DNA from: a virus
Reading direction: 5' to 3' (one strand)
IMG/VR virus record: IMGVR_UViG_3300048021_000222
Location: 1-25,007 of that record
Length of the DNA: 25,007 nt
Made by a program: the position numbers and the translations under genes. The stretch's first letter is position 1, and each line of letters starts with the position of its first letter. This document shows, one piece after another, positions 1 to 6,324 of this stretch. Under the pieces are notes generated by a model. It did no database searches, was not told where the DNA came from, and saw only the letters and a list, made by a program, of their open reading frames with translations.

Positions 1-568
1 GAATAACACCCTTGTTGATAGTTGTTTCAAACATGTTATTATGTGCATGTGCGTAGGCACATAGTTGTAGGAAGTAATCTTCTACCCATTCAGTTCGCTT
101 TGGCTTATTGGTTTGTTTAAAGTCCATAATTGCAGGATCACCATCATGTACACCAACTAGGTCAGTTGTGCCAGCGTAAAGTCCACTGTAGTAAAGTGGA
201 ACTTCTGTACCCCAATACTCGTCAGCATTTTTAAGTCCATGCTCCAATATGAGACTTGCCATTTTGTGACTTTGTTGACTGTAAGGATTGCTACCTGGCT
301 CTCCGATCTCTCCAGTCATAACATAGTCCTCAAGCCACTTGTGTAAGCGTGTACCTCTGCCTGCTGCCTCTGTAACAATCTGCTGTGCTTTGGCTTCACC
401 TACACGCTTCTTCCAGTTGTTCAGTGCTTGCATTTTTTCCTTGGACTTTGTCTTGTCAAGGATTGTTGTAACACTAGGCACAGCGTTTCCGTCAGGAGTT
501 GCATAGTGCCTCTTGCCTTCAATTGTTTTTCTGTTTATGGGTTTATAGTTGTATTTGTTAATAAGCAT
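1..568 (-). CDS. RecB-like PD-(D/E)XK exonuclease, 3' end cut by window
   Basis: Read from the sequence as an open frame of 189 codons starting at ATG 568 and running off the window start. Visible PD-(D/E)XK nuclease signature: His76 in RGTRLHKWLE, Glu122 in WGTEVPL, Asp136 in GTTDLVG, then Asp149-x-Lys151 in MDFKQ, followed by Q168-x3-Y172, the QxxxY motif typical of RecB/AddB/Cas4-type nucleases. This order matches the RecB-like exonucleases commonly encoded by T4-like marine phages, which probably act in DNA processing or recombination. The C-terminus lies outside the window. No ribosome-binding site precedes the ATG; a TATAAT box sits 6 nt upstream instead. The family call is firm; the exact role in replication or host DNA degradation is inferred. 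Confidence 0.85.
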   Translation of the reverse strand, partial: MLINKYNYKPINRKTIEGKRHYATPDGNAVPSVTTILDKTKSKEKMQALNNWKKRVGEAKAQQIVTEAAGRGTRLHKWLEDYVMTGEIGEPGSNPYSQQSHKMASLILEHGLKNADEYWGTEVPLYYSGLYAGTTDLVGVHDGDPAIMDFKQTNKPKRTEWVEDYFLQLCAYAHAHNNMFETTINKGVI

Positions 569-574
569 ACACTT

Positions 575-604
575 ATTATACTATACTACCAAGTGATATA
601 CCAA
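575..604 (-). promoter_or_regulatory. Probable early (sigma70-like) promoter of the exonuclease gene
   Basis: On the minus strand there is TTGGTA (604-599), an 18-nt spacer and a perfect TATAAT (580-575). Only 6 nt separate the TATAAT from the ATG at 568, so a normal start point would fall on the start codon and give a leaderless mRNA. The box overlaps the 3' end of the upstream gene. Confidence 0.45.
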
Positions 605-945
605 TAAAAATATGTACCGCTAGAGCTTTTTCTTGCGATGGTATAGCCCTTGTTCTCAAAATGTGCAATAACTTCATTCATCTGTTCTGTTTTGACAGCG
701 TCAGTTGTTGTACCTTGATAGACTTTGTAGTAGTTTTGACCGTCTGTGTCATTGTCTGTCATCGGGCTACCTGTAATAGTAGTGCCCTGGATAGTAACAG
801 TTGAGGTGTTGCTAATGGTTGCTGCAAACGCACTGGTTGCAATAGCATCCAGTACAGCAATTTCCATGATACTGATTTGCTGTGCTAATACGTTGTTGTT
901 TTGCGCTCTTTCACGAGCCTGTGCGCCTGTAGGGAAGTATGCCAT
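586..945 (-). CDS. Hypothetical protein, possible small virion protein
   Basis: A 119-residue protein not recognised as a named family. It has a helical N-terminus (about residues 8-42, rich in Ala, Ile and Gln), then a Thr/Ser/Gly-rich beta-like segment and a final aromatic stretch. The composition suits a small virion or tail-associated protein. Its ATG overlaps the stop of the upstream gene (TAATG), and AGGA lies about 7 nt before the start, so it is the last member of a translationally coupled series running from about 2955. No signal peptide or membrane segment is seen. The virion assignment rests on context and composition only. Confidence 0.6.
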   Translation of the reverse strand: MAYFPTGAQARERAQNNNVLAQQISIMEIAVLDAIATSAFAATISNTSTVTIQGTTITGSPMTDNDTDGQNYYKVYQGTTTDAVKTEQMNEVIAHFENKGYTIARKSSSGTYFYWYITW

Positions 946-1985
946 TATTTGTTCCTAAAGTTTTTAAACTTAATGCGTTGGATCATCTTACGAATCTCAT
1001 CTGTATTTGTAGTAGCCTTGTTAGCATACTTGCCAATAATTGCATCAGTACTCATGCCTGCTTCAATGTCAGCAGCAATCTTATCTTCCATGCTTTTGCC
1101 TTCGTTCATGCTTGCATGTTTTGCAGCCATGTGTGCTTTGTACTTGGCACTGCCTTTTGGATGTGGGCTAGAACCTTCGCTAATCATGTTAAACAGTTTA
1201 GGCATTAGTTTCATAAACTTTTCAATTGTACCAATACGCTGGATGATTGCTTCTTTACTGTTGTCGTTAACTTTGTCATAGATTTGTGTAAGCACACTAG
1301 CAGTATACATGTCCACCATTTGCTTGCCGTCACCAAACTCTACTTCCATTGCACTCTTGTTGTCTACAATGTCGCGCATCTGTTTCATAACATCTGTGCG
1401 TGTTTCAACTTGACTGCCATCCTTGCCAAACATTTTTGCTAGGTGTGGCGGAAGTTCTGCTTCGTCAATATTAACTTTGTCTAGCACTGCTTGTAGAATG
1501 TCATCGATTGCTTTATCTGGAGCACCAAGTTTTTGTGCCATGCGAATGATTTCATTGCTGTTCTCTGGCTGCATGTCTACTATCTGATCTATAATATCTT
1601 GGTGTCTATCAAATTCAGTTAGTGTTGTTTCAATAAATTCTTCAGTTCTCATCTTAGTAGCCCTTTGTGCCATTTTGCTAACACGCTCATCATCTGGCAT
1701 GTCACCTTGCGGCTCCTCATATTCTGCGCCTTCGTCATCACTGTCGCCAACAAATGTAATCTCGTCTTTGTTGAACTGTGCAATAACATTTTTAAGTTGA
1801 GGATTAGTATCGAAAACTGTTTTAAATCCGTCATAATCCATCATAATACCTGCGTTAGCAAGCATTTGTAGAAAGCCGTTAATGCTAAGTTTACCCTGTT
1901 TGCCACTATTACTAGCACGGGTTTGTGCAAGCATTGCCGCACTCATTATAGCATCAACACTACTATCTACTTCGTAAAATCTCAT
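945..1985 (-). CDS. Hypothetical 346-aa phage protein, likely virion or assembly factor
   Basis: Largely alpha-helical and charged, with an acidic stretch at about residues 78-98 (DSDDEGAEYEEPQGD) and a basic C-terminus (KFKNFRNK). It begins MRFYEVD, resembling the MR-x-x-E starts of other proteins in this block, but no clear prohead-protease site follows. No catalytic motif is seen. Its start overlaps the stop of the 68-residue gene upstream (TAATG) and its own stop overlaps the next start, so it belongs to a coupled cluster. A role in head, neck or scaffold assembly is a guess from position. The reading frame itself is secure. Confidence 0.6.
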   Translation of the reverse strand: MRFYEVDSSVDAIMSAAMLAQTRASNSGKQGKLSINGFLQMLANAGIMMDYDGFKTVFDTNPQLKNVIAQFNKDEITFVGDSDDEGAEYEEPQGDMPDDERVSKMAQRATKMRTEEFIETTLTEFDRHQDIIDQIVDMQPENSNEIIRMAQKLGAPDKAIDDILQAVLDKVNIDEAELPPHLAKMFGKDGSQVETRTDVMKQMRDIVDNKSAMEVEFGDGKQMVDMYTASVLTQIYDKVNDNSKEAIIQRIGTIEKFMKLMPKLFNMISEGSSPHPKGSAKYKAHMAAKHASMNEGKSMEDKIAADIEAGMSTDAIIGKYANKATTNTDEIRKMIQRIKFKNFRNK

Positions 1986-2191
1986 TACTGAGTAAAGCCC
2001 ATTACGCCACTGCGTCCTAGCATGTCTTTAAGTTCTGCTAGTTCTGCATCACCGTTAGAATTTTCAATTGGTGCTTCTTCAACTTGTGGTGCTTCTTCTG
2101 GCTGTTCTTGAACTGGTGCTGCTTCTTCTGCAACTTCAGTCATTGCTGTTAAACGATCTTGTAATTTTCTCATGTCAACTGTTGTATACAT
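1985..2191 (-). CDS. Hypothetical small acidic protein
   Basis: A 68-residue protein very rich in Glu, Ala, Pro and Gln (for example EEAAPVQEQPEEAPQVEEAP at residues 22-41), so probably disordered in the middle, with short helical ends. It is coupled on both sides through TAATG overlaps with the 254-aa and 346-aa genes, with a purine-rich AGAGAG upstream of the start. The acidic, low-complexity character and the position next to another acidic helical protein suggest a scaffold or assembly accessory role, but no family is recognised. Confidence 0.55.
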   Translation of the reverse strand: MYTTVDMRKLQDRLTAMTEVAEEAAPVQEQPEEAPQVEEAPIENSNGDAELAELKDMLGRSGVMGFTQ

Positions 2192-2955
2192 TATGCTCTC
2201 TTTTCTCTGCCCACTGGTGCTTCTTCGCCACCCTGTGCGGCAGGTGCTGTTTCAAAGTCATCTTCAATTGGTTCCATGTCCATTTCGTCAGGTGCAATAT
2301 CACCTTCTGCTGGCATAGGCTCGCCCATTGGTGCTGCTGGTGCCTCACCTGTTAGTATTCTACTAGCATCGTCTGCAACCATACGGTCTTGTTTCATACC
2401 TGCCATTGTAGCATTTAGTGCATCTGTCATTGTTGCTAGATATTGTTCCGCAACGTCAGAACCCATTTCGTCACGAATTTTATCTACTAGTGGAGTTAGT
2501 TGTTCATTAAGCATTTCACCAACATCCTGGATCATTGCGTCATACTTGTCAACCATGCTTTTAGCAGCCATAATTAGTTCACTGCCTTCGATAGCACCTT
2601 CAGTAACTACACTTTCGTTTGCTTTGTCTTTTTTATCTTTAGCAGCCTTTTTCATTGACTCTTCTTTATCGCCGTCACCGTCGATGTCAATATAGTCTGG
2701 CTTTGCTTTCTTTTCAGCAATGTGCTTTGTAAGTGCTTCAAGTGCAATTTTCATTTCGTAATACTTTGTACGAGTTTGACTTGCACTGCCTAGTTTACTT
2801 TCATAAATGTTCATTTGGCTACTGAGGTTCTTATGTAGACGCTCTGCCTTTGCTTCACTTAGATTATCCAAGTCCAGTGCATATCCAAATACACGTTTTG
2901 CTAGTTTGTTTACTTTTTCTGCATTTGGTGCAGGTACGAGATCGTTAAGGTTCAT
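2191..2955 (-). CDS. Hypothetical acidic helical protein, candidate scaffold/assembly protein
   Basis: A 254-residue protein with an N-terminal helical region (residues about 10-80, including FGYALDLDNLSEAKAERL), a short calcium-loop-like segment DIDGDGDKEE at about residues 89-98, a second helical region (about 120-205) and an acidic, Pro/Ala-rich tail. Similar-looking proteins occur in marine T4-like phages, without a function I can name. The acidic helical make-up is what phage scaffold and core proteins look like, but that is inference. Start ATG 2955 is supported by AAGGGAAG about 6 nt upstream and by a late-type promoter box at 2981-2990. It heads the coupled series 2955 to 586. Confidence 0.6.
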   Translation of the reverse strand: MNLNDLVPAPNAEKVNKLAKRVFGYALDLDNLSEAKAERLHKNLSSQMNIYESKLGSASQTRTKYYEMKIALEALTKHIAEKKAKPDYIDIDGDGDKEESMKKAAKDKKDKANESVVTEGAIEGSELIMAAKSMVDKYDAMIQDVGEMLNEQLTPLVDKIRDEMGSDVAEQYLATMTDALNATMAGMKQDRMVADDASRILTGEAPAAPMGEPMPAEGDIAPDEMDMEPIEDDFETAPAAQGGEEAPVGREKRA

Positions 2956-2980
2956 GGTTCTTCCCTTTTAATTATATAGT

Positions 2981-2990
2981 GTATTTATTA
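2981..2990 (-). promoter_or_regulatory. Late-type promoter box upstream of the 2955 gene
   Basis: Minus-strand TAATAAATAC, close to the T4 late consensus TATAAATA. A start about 6 nt downstream would give a leader of roughly 20 nt that carries the AAGGGAAG ribosome-binding site. The box overlaps the stop codon of the upstream gene. Confidence 0.5.
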
Positions 2991-3416
2991 AACTGATATG
3001 GTTTTTAGGAGTTGGGTGAGTGCAGCATCTGCTTCATGCAAGTAGGGCATGTCAGCACTTATACGGTGACTCATGATGTTTTTGCGTACTTGATTAGTGC
3101 TGCGTAAAGTATGGTGATAGAAATCTATATCTGTTTTTATTTTTTGTAGTTTACTATCTAGGTCTTTTATTTGTTTTGCTTTTTTTGTGTCATTGCGCAA
3201 CAAACAAAGCGCATATCCCACAGCACTTTTGCGTCTATAGAAATTTTCATCTTTGCATGTCCAAGCGCCATAGCGATTGTCAATCACAATGTCATTGACT
3301 TTTATACTGCCATGTTCAAGTTTGGTAATTTTTATTTCGGGAACAAAGTCTAGTAGACGATCAATACGTTGATGAAGAGTTTGCTGCTTTGGAAATTGTA
3401 AAATAGATGCTGTCAT
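2988..3416 (-). CDS. Hypothetical 142-aa protein
   Basis: No named family recognised. The N-terminal half is mixed alpha/beta with a compact motif IVIDNRYGAWTCKDENFYRRKSA (in part, residues about 45-67); the second half is a helical hairpin or coiled coil (about residues 78-140). ATG 3416 lies inside the preceding gene, giving an unusually long 56-bp same-strand overlap with 3361-3588. No other ATG occurs before about residue 115, so a later start is unlikely unless a non-ATG codon is used. AAGG lies about 12 nt upstream. Confidence 0.55.
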   Translation of the reverse strand: MTASILQFPKQQTLHQRIDRLLDFVPEIKITKLEHGSIKVNDIVIDNRYGAWTCKDENFYRRKSAVGYALCLLRNDTKKAKQIKDLDSKLQKIKTDIDFYHHTLRSTNQVRKNIMSHRISADMPYLHEADAALTQLLKTISV

Positions 3417-3588
3417 CGTGCTTTTGCCTTGTTAGGATAGATTTTTCGGTTAAGCGGCGTGCCACTTGTTGTTCTCTCTCAGTCAAATCTCTTTTTTTAA
3501 CAGGACCTTTACTCATTGTTTCAATGAGCTCCTGCTCCTCCTTGGTTACAAAAGTCTGTAGACCACTTGTAAATTCTACAAAACGCAT
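3361..3588 (-). CDS. Small protein with winged-helix-like C-terminal half
   Basis: A 75-residue protein beginning MRFVEFTSG, similar to the MR-x-x-E leaders of neighbouring genes. Residues about 30-65 (KKRDLTEREQQVARRLTEKS, then a short strand-like DDSIYF) have the spacing of a winged helix-turn-helix, so it may bind DNA or be a head-associated adaptor. Its ATG overlaps the stop of the 94-residue gene upstream (TAATG). The wHTH resemblance is by eye only. Confidence 0.5.
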   Translation of the reverse strand: MRFVEFTSGLQTFVTKEEQELIETMSKGPVKKRDLTEREQQVARRLTEKSILTRQKHDDSIYFTISKAANSSSTY

Positions 3589-3872
3589 TATCTAATGCTG
3601 CTTACGTTAACGTTAACCATTGCACCTTTTGCGCCGCGAATTAAGTTCGCACGTTCTGCAGGTGATAGTTCATCTGTTATTTCAATACCGCCATTGCCAG
3701 ACATATCAATCTTCTTATCTGAAAGATTAAGTTGAAAAGTAATACGCGGATCTTCAGGATCACTTAGCGTAGCAGTAAAGCCCTGTACATTCTTGAGGAT
3801 ATACTGTGCTTCATTAATTGTTACAGTGTCACCTGGATTAAGTTCGCTCTGTACTACTTCAAATATTTTCAT
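3588..3872 (-). CDS. Hypothetical 94-aa protein, candidate packaged protein
   Basis: Starts MKIFEVVQSE, like the short N-terminal leaders found on T4 internal head proteins, then a beta-rich domain (residues about 12-60; NPGDTVTINEAQYILKNVQG, in which 'NEAQY' and a following 'SDPEDPR' loop are visible) and a helical tail rich in Ala and Arg. ATG 3872 overlaps the stop of the basic 89-aa gene (ATGA) and its stop overlaps the next start (TAATG). Function unknown. The leader lacks a clean (I/L)xE cleavage site, so packaging is only a possibility. Confidence 0.55.
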   Translation of the reverse strand: MKIFEVVQSELNPGDTVTINEAQYILKNVQGFTATLSDPEDPRITFQLNLSDKKIDMSGNGGIEITDELSPAERANLIRGAKGAMVNVNVSSIR

Positions 3873-4138
3873 CTGCTTGCCTTGTTTAGTGCTGCTACAC
3901 GTTTACTTGCTGGATTAACTCTTTTTGTTTTCTTTGCTTTGCGAGCCATTCTTGCGCCCAGTCTTGCACGAGTCATTTTCATCTTAATACGCTTCTTAAG
4001 ATCTGGTGCTGCAAAGCACTGTGCTGGATTACTTACTACACGACTTTTGCGCCTGCCGCTGACACAGCGAAATTTGCGAACAACTTTGTTGCCGCGTTTT
4101 GCCCATGTCATACCTTCTGTAAGCTCACTTAAAATCAT
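3869..4138 (-). CDS. Small, very basic protein with probable capsid-targeting leader
   Basis: An 89-residue protein. The first eight residues, MILSELTE, end in an (I/L)-x-E site followed by Gly, which matches the consensus cut by the T4 prohead protease gp21. The remaining 81 residues hold 28 Lys/Arg and a single acidic residue, with runs such as KKRIKMKMTRARLGARMARK. That composition is what T4 internal head proteins look like after cleavage: basic, and packed with DNA. Similar small basic proteins are common in marine T4-like phages, usually without a name. A promoter box sits 4 nt before ATG 4138, with no ribosome-binding site, suggesting a leaderless mRNA. The targeting claim is inference. 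Confidence 0.6.
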   Translation of the reverse strand: MILSELTEGMTWAKRGNKVVRKFRCVSGRRKSRVVSNPAQCFAAPDLKKRIKMKMTRARLGARMARKAKKTKRVNPASKRVAALNKASR

Positions 4139-4141
4139 ACT

Positions 4142-4149
4142 GTATTTAT
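4142..4149 (-). promoter_or_regulatory. Late-type promoter box abutting the 4138 start codon
   Basis: Minus-strand ATAAATAC followed by AGT and ATG. The same 14-nt string ATAAATACAGTATG recurs at the 18405 start. A start point about 6 nt past the box would fall on the ATG itself. Confidence 0.45.
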
Positions 4150-4151
4150 GT

Positions 4152-4403
4152 TTATTTTAGCATCATAAACAAAAGAGTACAACATGCTGCAGCGAGTGCG
4201 CCGATAATAGCAACTCCCCAATTAATTAATTGTTGGTTACGTTCTGCCTTTTGTTTAATGATCATATCTCGCATTTCTGTAAGCATTTTTTCAAACTTAT
4301 CCATGCGTTCACCCAAGTGTTTCAATTCTCTGTGCAACCCGTTATACCTCTCAGAACACATGTCCACATGCGCTTCTAAAGACTCTTTTTCTAATTCCGC
4401 CAT
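4152..4403 (-). CDS. Coiled-coil protein with C-terminal membrane anchor (XhlA-like, holin candidate)
   Basis: An 83-residue protein. Residues about 1-58 are a charged heptad-type helix (HRELKHLGERMDKFEKMLTE within it); residues about 60-82 are one hydrophobic membrane segment (INWGVAIIGALAAACCTLLF) ending in Lys. This layout matches the haemolysin XhlA-like and related one-pass phage membrane proteins, which are often linked with holins or lysis. No murein hydrolase lies next to it here, so lysis is only one option; a virion membrane-contact role is another. ATG 4403 is preceded by AAGGTAGG, partly covered by a hairpin (4409-4428). Confidence 0.55.
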   Translation of the reverse strand: MAELEKESLEAHVDMCSERYNGLHRELKHLGERMDKFEKMLTEMRDMIIKQKAERNQQLINWGVAIIGALAAACCTLLFMMLK

Positions 4404-4408
4404 AACTA

Positions 4409-4428
4409 ATCACCTACCTTGGGGTGAT
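4409..4428 (-). promoter_or_regulatory. Hairpin over the ribosome-binding site of the 4403 gene
   Basis: Perfect 6-bp stem ATCACC / GGTGAT with an 8-nt loop, ending 5 nt before the ATG. On the mRNA the loop and the 3' arm contain the AAGGTAGGTGA Shine-Dalgarno region, so folding should limit ribosome access. Confidence 0.4.
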
Positions 4429-4452
4429 GTCTAGATTATCTATTTGTTTAGT

Positions 4453-4507
4453 ATGTGCCTAATATTATTTTAAATGTGCCTGTATTTCTAGCATCTATAT
4501 ATTTATT
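4453..4507 (-). promoter_or_regulatory. Late-type box and direct repeats upstream of the 4403 gene
   Basis: Minus-strand AATAAATA at 4507-4500 overlaps the stop codon of the 4503-4976 gene and could start the 4403 transcript with a leader of nearly 90 nt. Within that leader the plus-strand octamer ATGTGCCT occurs twice (4453-4460 and 4474-4481), 21 bp start to start. Their role is unknown. Confidence 0.3.
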
Positions 4508-4976
4508 CAGCAGTTGGTGCAACAAAATATTGTATGTTAATTAAGTCACTGTTTCGTGTATGAAAAACGCTGGGCGTTAATTGTATAGTTTCTTCAAGGC
4601 TATGATGCACGGGTATAAGGTCAAAAACATTATTAAGTTGTTGGGCTTTTTCACCGAATACGTCTGCTTGTTCTGCACCTAGTGCAAAAACCCATAGGTT
4701 TACATTAGCATTGAGCATTTGTATTTGAAATTGGTGTTTGTTGCCTATCTTTTTATAAAGCTCGCTACCTACAAAACTGTCACTGTTATTATAACTGTGT
4801 AGCTCAGGTTTTTGCAATACAATTGGCTGCGTAAGCAACCCCACAGTTTGCAGCACTGTTTCCCAATTACGCTGCTGATTACGTTGTTTACCATGGCCAC
4901 GAGTAACACCAGTTGCAGTTATGTCCACCAAACTTATACCCCATACTGCACTGGGTATATCAAACACTGCGCCCAT
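4503..4976 (-). CDS. Hypothetical 157-aa protein
   Basis: Start chosen at ATG 4976 because GGAGG lies exactly 6 nt upstream. The frame is open further upstream to a TTG at 5030, but that has no ribosome-binding site and would lengthen the overlap with the upstream gene. The product is beta-rich (GAVFDIPSAVWGISLVDITA at the N-terminus, later FQIQMLNANVNLWVFALG), with no signal peptide or membrane segment. No family recognised. It overlaps the ParB-like gene upstream by 17 bp, so the two are probably made together. Confidence 0.55.
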   Translation of the reverse strand: MGAVFDIPSAVWGISLVDITATGVTRGHGKQRNQQRNWETVLQTVGLLTQPIVLQKPELHSYNNSDSFVGSELYKKIGNKHQFQIQMLNANVNLWVFALGAEQADVFGEKAQQLNNVFDLIPVHHSLEETIQLTPSVFHTRNSDLINIQYFVAPTAE

Positions 4977-5388
4977 GCTTGCCTCCGTTGAGTGGATCTT
5001 GTTCTCTGAGATATACTCCAAGTTTAACAAGTTGGTTTACATCGTCAAATAGTATTGCATCTGCACTTGTATATCCCATGAATTTTAAACAACGCAGTCT
5101 ATTACTGCCTGTTTTAAGTGCCCAGATCATTCCATCTTCGCAAACTACAGGAGGATTAATATAGGGCCATGCTTTGTTTGCACCGAACCAGCTCTTATAT
5201 CCACCGTTCCACCATTCAGGAGTTACTTTGTAATACAGTATAGGATACCACATACCATCATCTATCATTTTAGGTAAGTCACGCCAATACCAACGATTGT
5301 CCTGATGATGACTCATTGGACTTATTTTGTTTAGTTCTATACTATGGATACCAGGATGATCCTGCCAAAGGCTATTACAGTGTTTCAT
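4960..5388 (-). CDS. ParB-like fold hypothetical protein
   Basis: A 142-residue protein rich in Trp and Tyr in its first half (RWYWRDL, YKSWFGANKAWPY). Residues about 80-118 (PPVVCEDGMIWALKTGSNRL, then RCLKFMGY and AILFDD) resemble the core of the ParB/sulfiredoxin-like domain, where a GxxR segment precedes a helix and a beta strand. In bacteria such domains bind CTP or ATP or act as nucleases; nothing here says which. Its start at 5388 follows a TTAAATAC box by only 8 nt of spacer counted from TTAAATA and lacks a clear ribosome-binding site. The ParB similarity is by eye and moderate. Confidence 0.5.
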   Translation of the reverse strand: MKHCNSLWQDHPGIHSIELNKISPMSHHQDNRWYWRDLPKMIDDGMWYPILYYKVTPEWWNGGYKSWFGANKAWPYINPPVVCEDGMIWALKTGSNRLRCLKFMGYTSADAILFDDVNQLVKLGVYLREQDPLNGGKHGRSV

Positions 5389-5395
5389 TATAACT

Positions 5396-5403
5396 GTATT
5401 TAA
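5396..5403 (-). promoter_or_regulatory. Late-type promoter box close to the 5388 start
   Basis: Minus-strand TTAAATACAGTTATAATG: a TTAAATA box, then 8 nt, then the ATG. This predicts a leader of only about 2-3 nt. It shares AAATACAGT with the boxes at 4142 and 18409. Confidence 0.4.
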
Positions 5404-5408
5404 CTCAT

Positions 5409-5440
5409 AAAAAAAGACCCAGTAAAAACTGAGCCTTTTT
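5409..5440 (-). terminator. Intrinsic terminator after the 5460-5798 gene
   Basis: On the minus strand GGCTCAGT and ACTGGGTC form an 8-bp stem (two G-U pairs) around a TTTT loop, followed by seven T. It ends the transcript that carries the two small genes at 5460-6259. A run of five T on the plus-strand side means it may also act in the other direction. Confidence 0.8.
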
Positions 5441-5459
5441 GTTAGTTTATGTTAGCCGC

Positions 5460-5798
5460 TTAGAGTGGCTGTTGATCAAAATCAGCTAGTAGTGAACTTG
5501 TGATACCTGTTGAACCTGTACCAAAGTTTGATGCTGCTGTAAATGCACCTGATCCCTGGATTGCAATTTGCACGTTATCAGTTGTGCCTGTTGTAAACAC
5601 GCCTGATTCTGTAAGTACACTTACACCTGCAATACCGTGTGCATCGTTTGTACCTGCAACATCGCCTGCTGCGAGGTAAAGTAGAGCTGCATCTAGTTCT
5701 GCTTGTGTCATGTTTGTTTTTGCAAGGTTAATGATACGGGTGCGTGGACCAATGCCACTGCCTGCTGTACCTTTTGCATTGTTGGTTAGTTCTGCCAT
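5460..5798 (-). CDS. Small Gly/Thr/Ala-rich probable virion protein
   Basis: A 112-residue protein. The first ~50 residues are mixed helix (TQAELDAALLYLAAGD), the rest beta-prone and rich in Gly, Thr, Ser and Ala (SGVFTTGTTDNVQIAIQGSG within it). No named family. Three things point to a strongly expressed late structural protein: a late-type box, a leader hairpin with a strong GGAG ribosome-binding site, and a good terminator just after the stop. The leader and first codons share 20 identical nucleotides with those of the upstream neighbour 5858-6259. A head decoration or tail surface protein is possible; nothing in the sequence decides between them. Confidence 0.6.
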   Translation of the reverse strand: MAELTNNAKGTAGSGIGPRTRIINLAKTNMTQAELDAALLYLAAGDVAGTNDAHGIAGVSVLTESGVFTTGTTDNVQIAIQGSGAFTAASNFGTGSTGITSSLLADFDQQPL

Positions 5799-5853
5799 TT
5801 TCTTATCTCCAAATTAATGATGTGTATCTCTACACTGTATGTAATTATTTATT
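5791..5853 (-). promoter_or_regulatory. Leader: late box, 5' hairpin and strong RBS (5798 gene)
   Basis: Minus-strand AATAAATA (5853-5846), then a hairpin GTGTA-GAGA-TACAC (5835-5822, 5-bp stem, 4-nt loop) starting about where the RNA 5' end should be, then GGAGATAAGAAAATGGCAGA (5810-5791). The last 20 nt are identical to those at 6271-6252. Confidence 0.5.
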
Positions 5854-5857
5854 AAAC

Positions 5858-6259
5858 TTATACGAATTCTAAGCCACTGCTTGAAACTGTTGAGCCGCTA
5901 ACGTCTACACTGTTACTACCAACTGCAGCACCCAGTGCGCGGATGGCTGTTTGTAGTGTTGATGTTGTCCATGCATCTTTGCCTTTGACTGCTACACTGA
6001 TCTGACCAGTTGTATCTCCTTCAACTTGATACATTTCAACATTTGCTTTTGTTCCGATTAGTGTTAGAATTGCTGCAACTGATTCGCCTACGTCTAATTC
6101 GTTACGAATGTCAGCAACGTCACCTGAGACATCTTGTACAATAATTTTAAAATAATCCATATTCATGTCATTTAAAATGACTAGCTCATCAGCACTAATT
6201 GCGCCTGCTGGTGAACCATGTGCTTTTCCGTTACCGTGTACACGAGTAATGTCTGCCAT
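5858..6259 (-). CDS. Small probable virion protein
   Basis: A 133-residue protein: a short Gly/His-rich start (RVHGNGKAHGSPAG), then an alternating alpha/beta domain (residues about 25-115) and a Ser/Thr/Val-rich end (VSGSTVSSSGLEFV). No named family recognised. It has its own late-type box, leader hairpin and GGAG ribosome-binding site, nearly copied in the next gene, so the two are probably produced in large and similar amounts late in infection. The tail of the protein is beta-prone, as in surface-exposed phage proteins. The structural role is inferred from expression signals and neighbours, not from a domain. Confidence 0.6.
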   Translation of the reverse strand: MADITRVHGNGKAHGSPAGAISADELVILNDMNMDYFKIIVQDVSGDVADIRNELDVGESVAAILTLIGTKANVEMYQVEGDTTGQISVAVKGKDAWTTSTLQTAIRALGAAVGSNSVDVSGSTVSSSGLEFV

Positions 6260-6308
6260 TTTCTTATCTCCTATTGGTGCAAGCCTTTGCTTGCATAGTA
6301 GTATTTAT
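6252..6308 (-). promoter_or_regulatory. Leader: late box, 5' hairpin and strong RBS (6259 gene)
   Basis: Minus-strand ATAAATAC (6308-6301), then a perfect hairpin GCAAGC-AAAG-GCTTGC (6294-6279, 6-bp stem) beginning at about +1 or +2 of the predicted RNA, then GGAGATAAGAAAATGGCAGA (6271-6252), identical to the leader of the next gene. Confidence 0.5.
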
Positions 6309-6324
6309 GTAATTTAAGGATTTA

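Noticed and set aside
2279-2310. Acidic 254-aa and 68-aa proteins as the gp22 scaffold
   Set aside because: The composition fits, but no sequence motif supports the name, so only 'candidate scaffold' is given.
4976-5030. A longer start for the 4503 gene, giving a MLNLEYISE leader that would fit the head-targeting pattern
   Set aside because: It begins with TTG without a ribosome-binding site and lies inside the upstream gene; ATG 4976 has GGAGG at the right distance. The leader-like match is chance.
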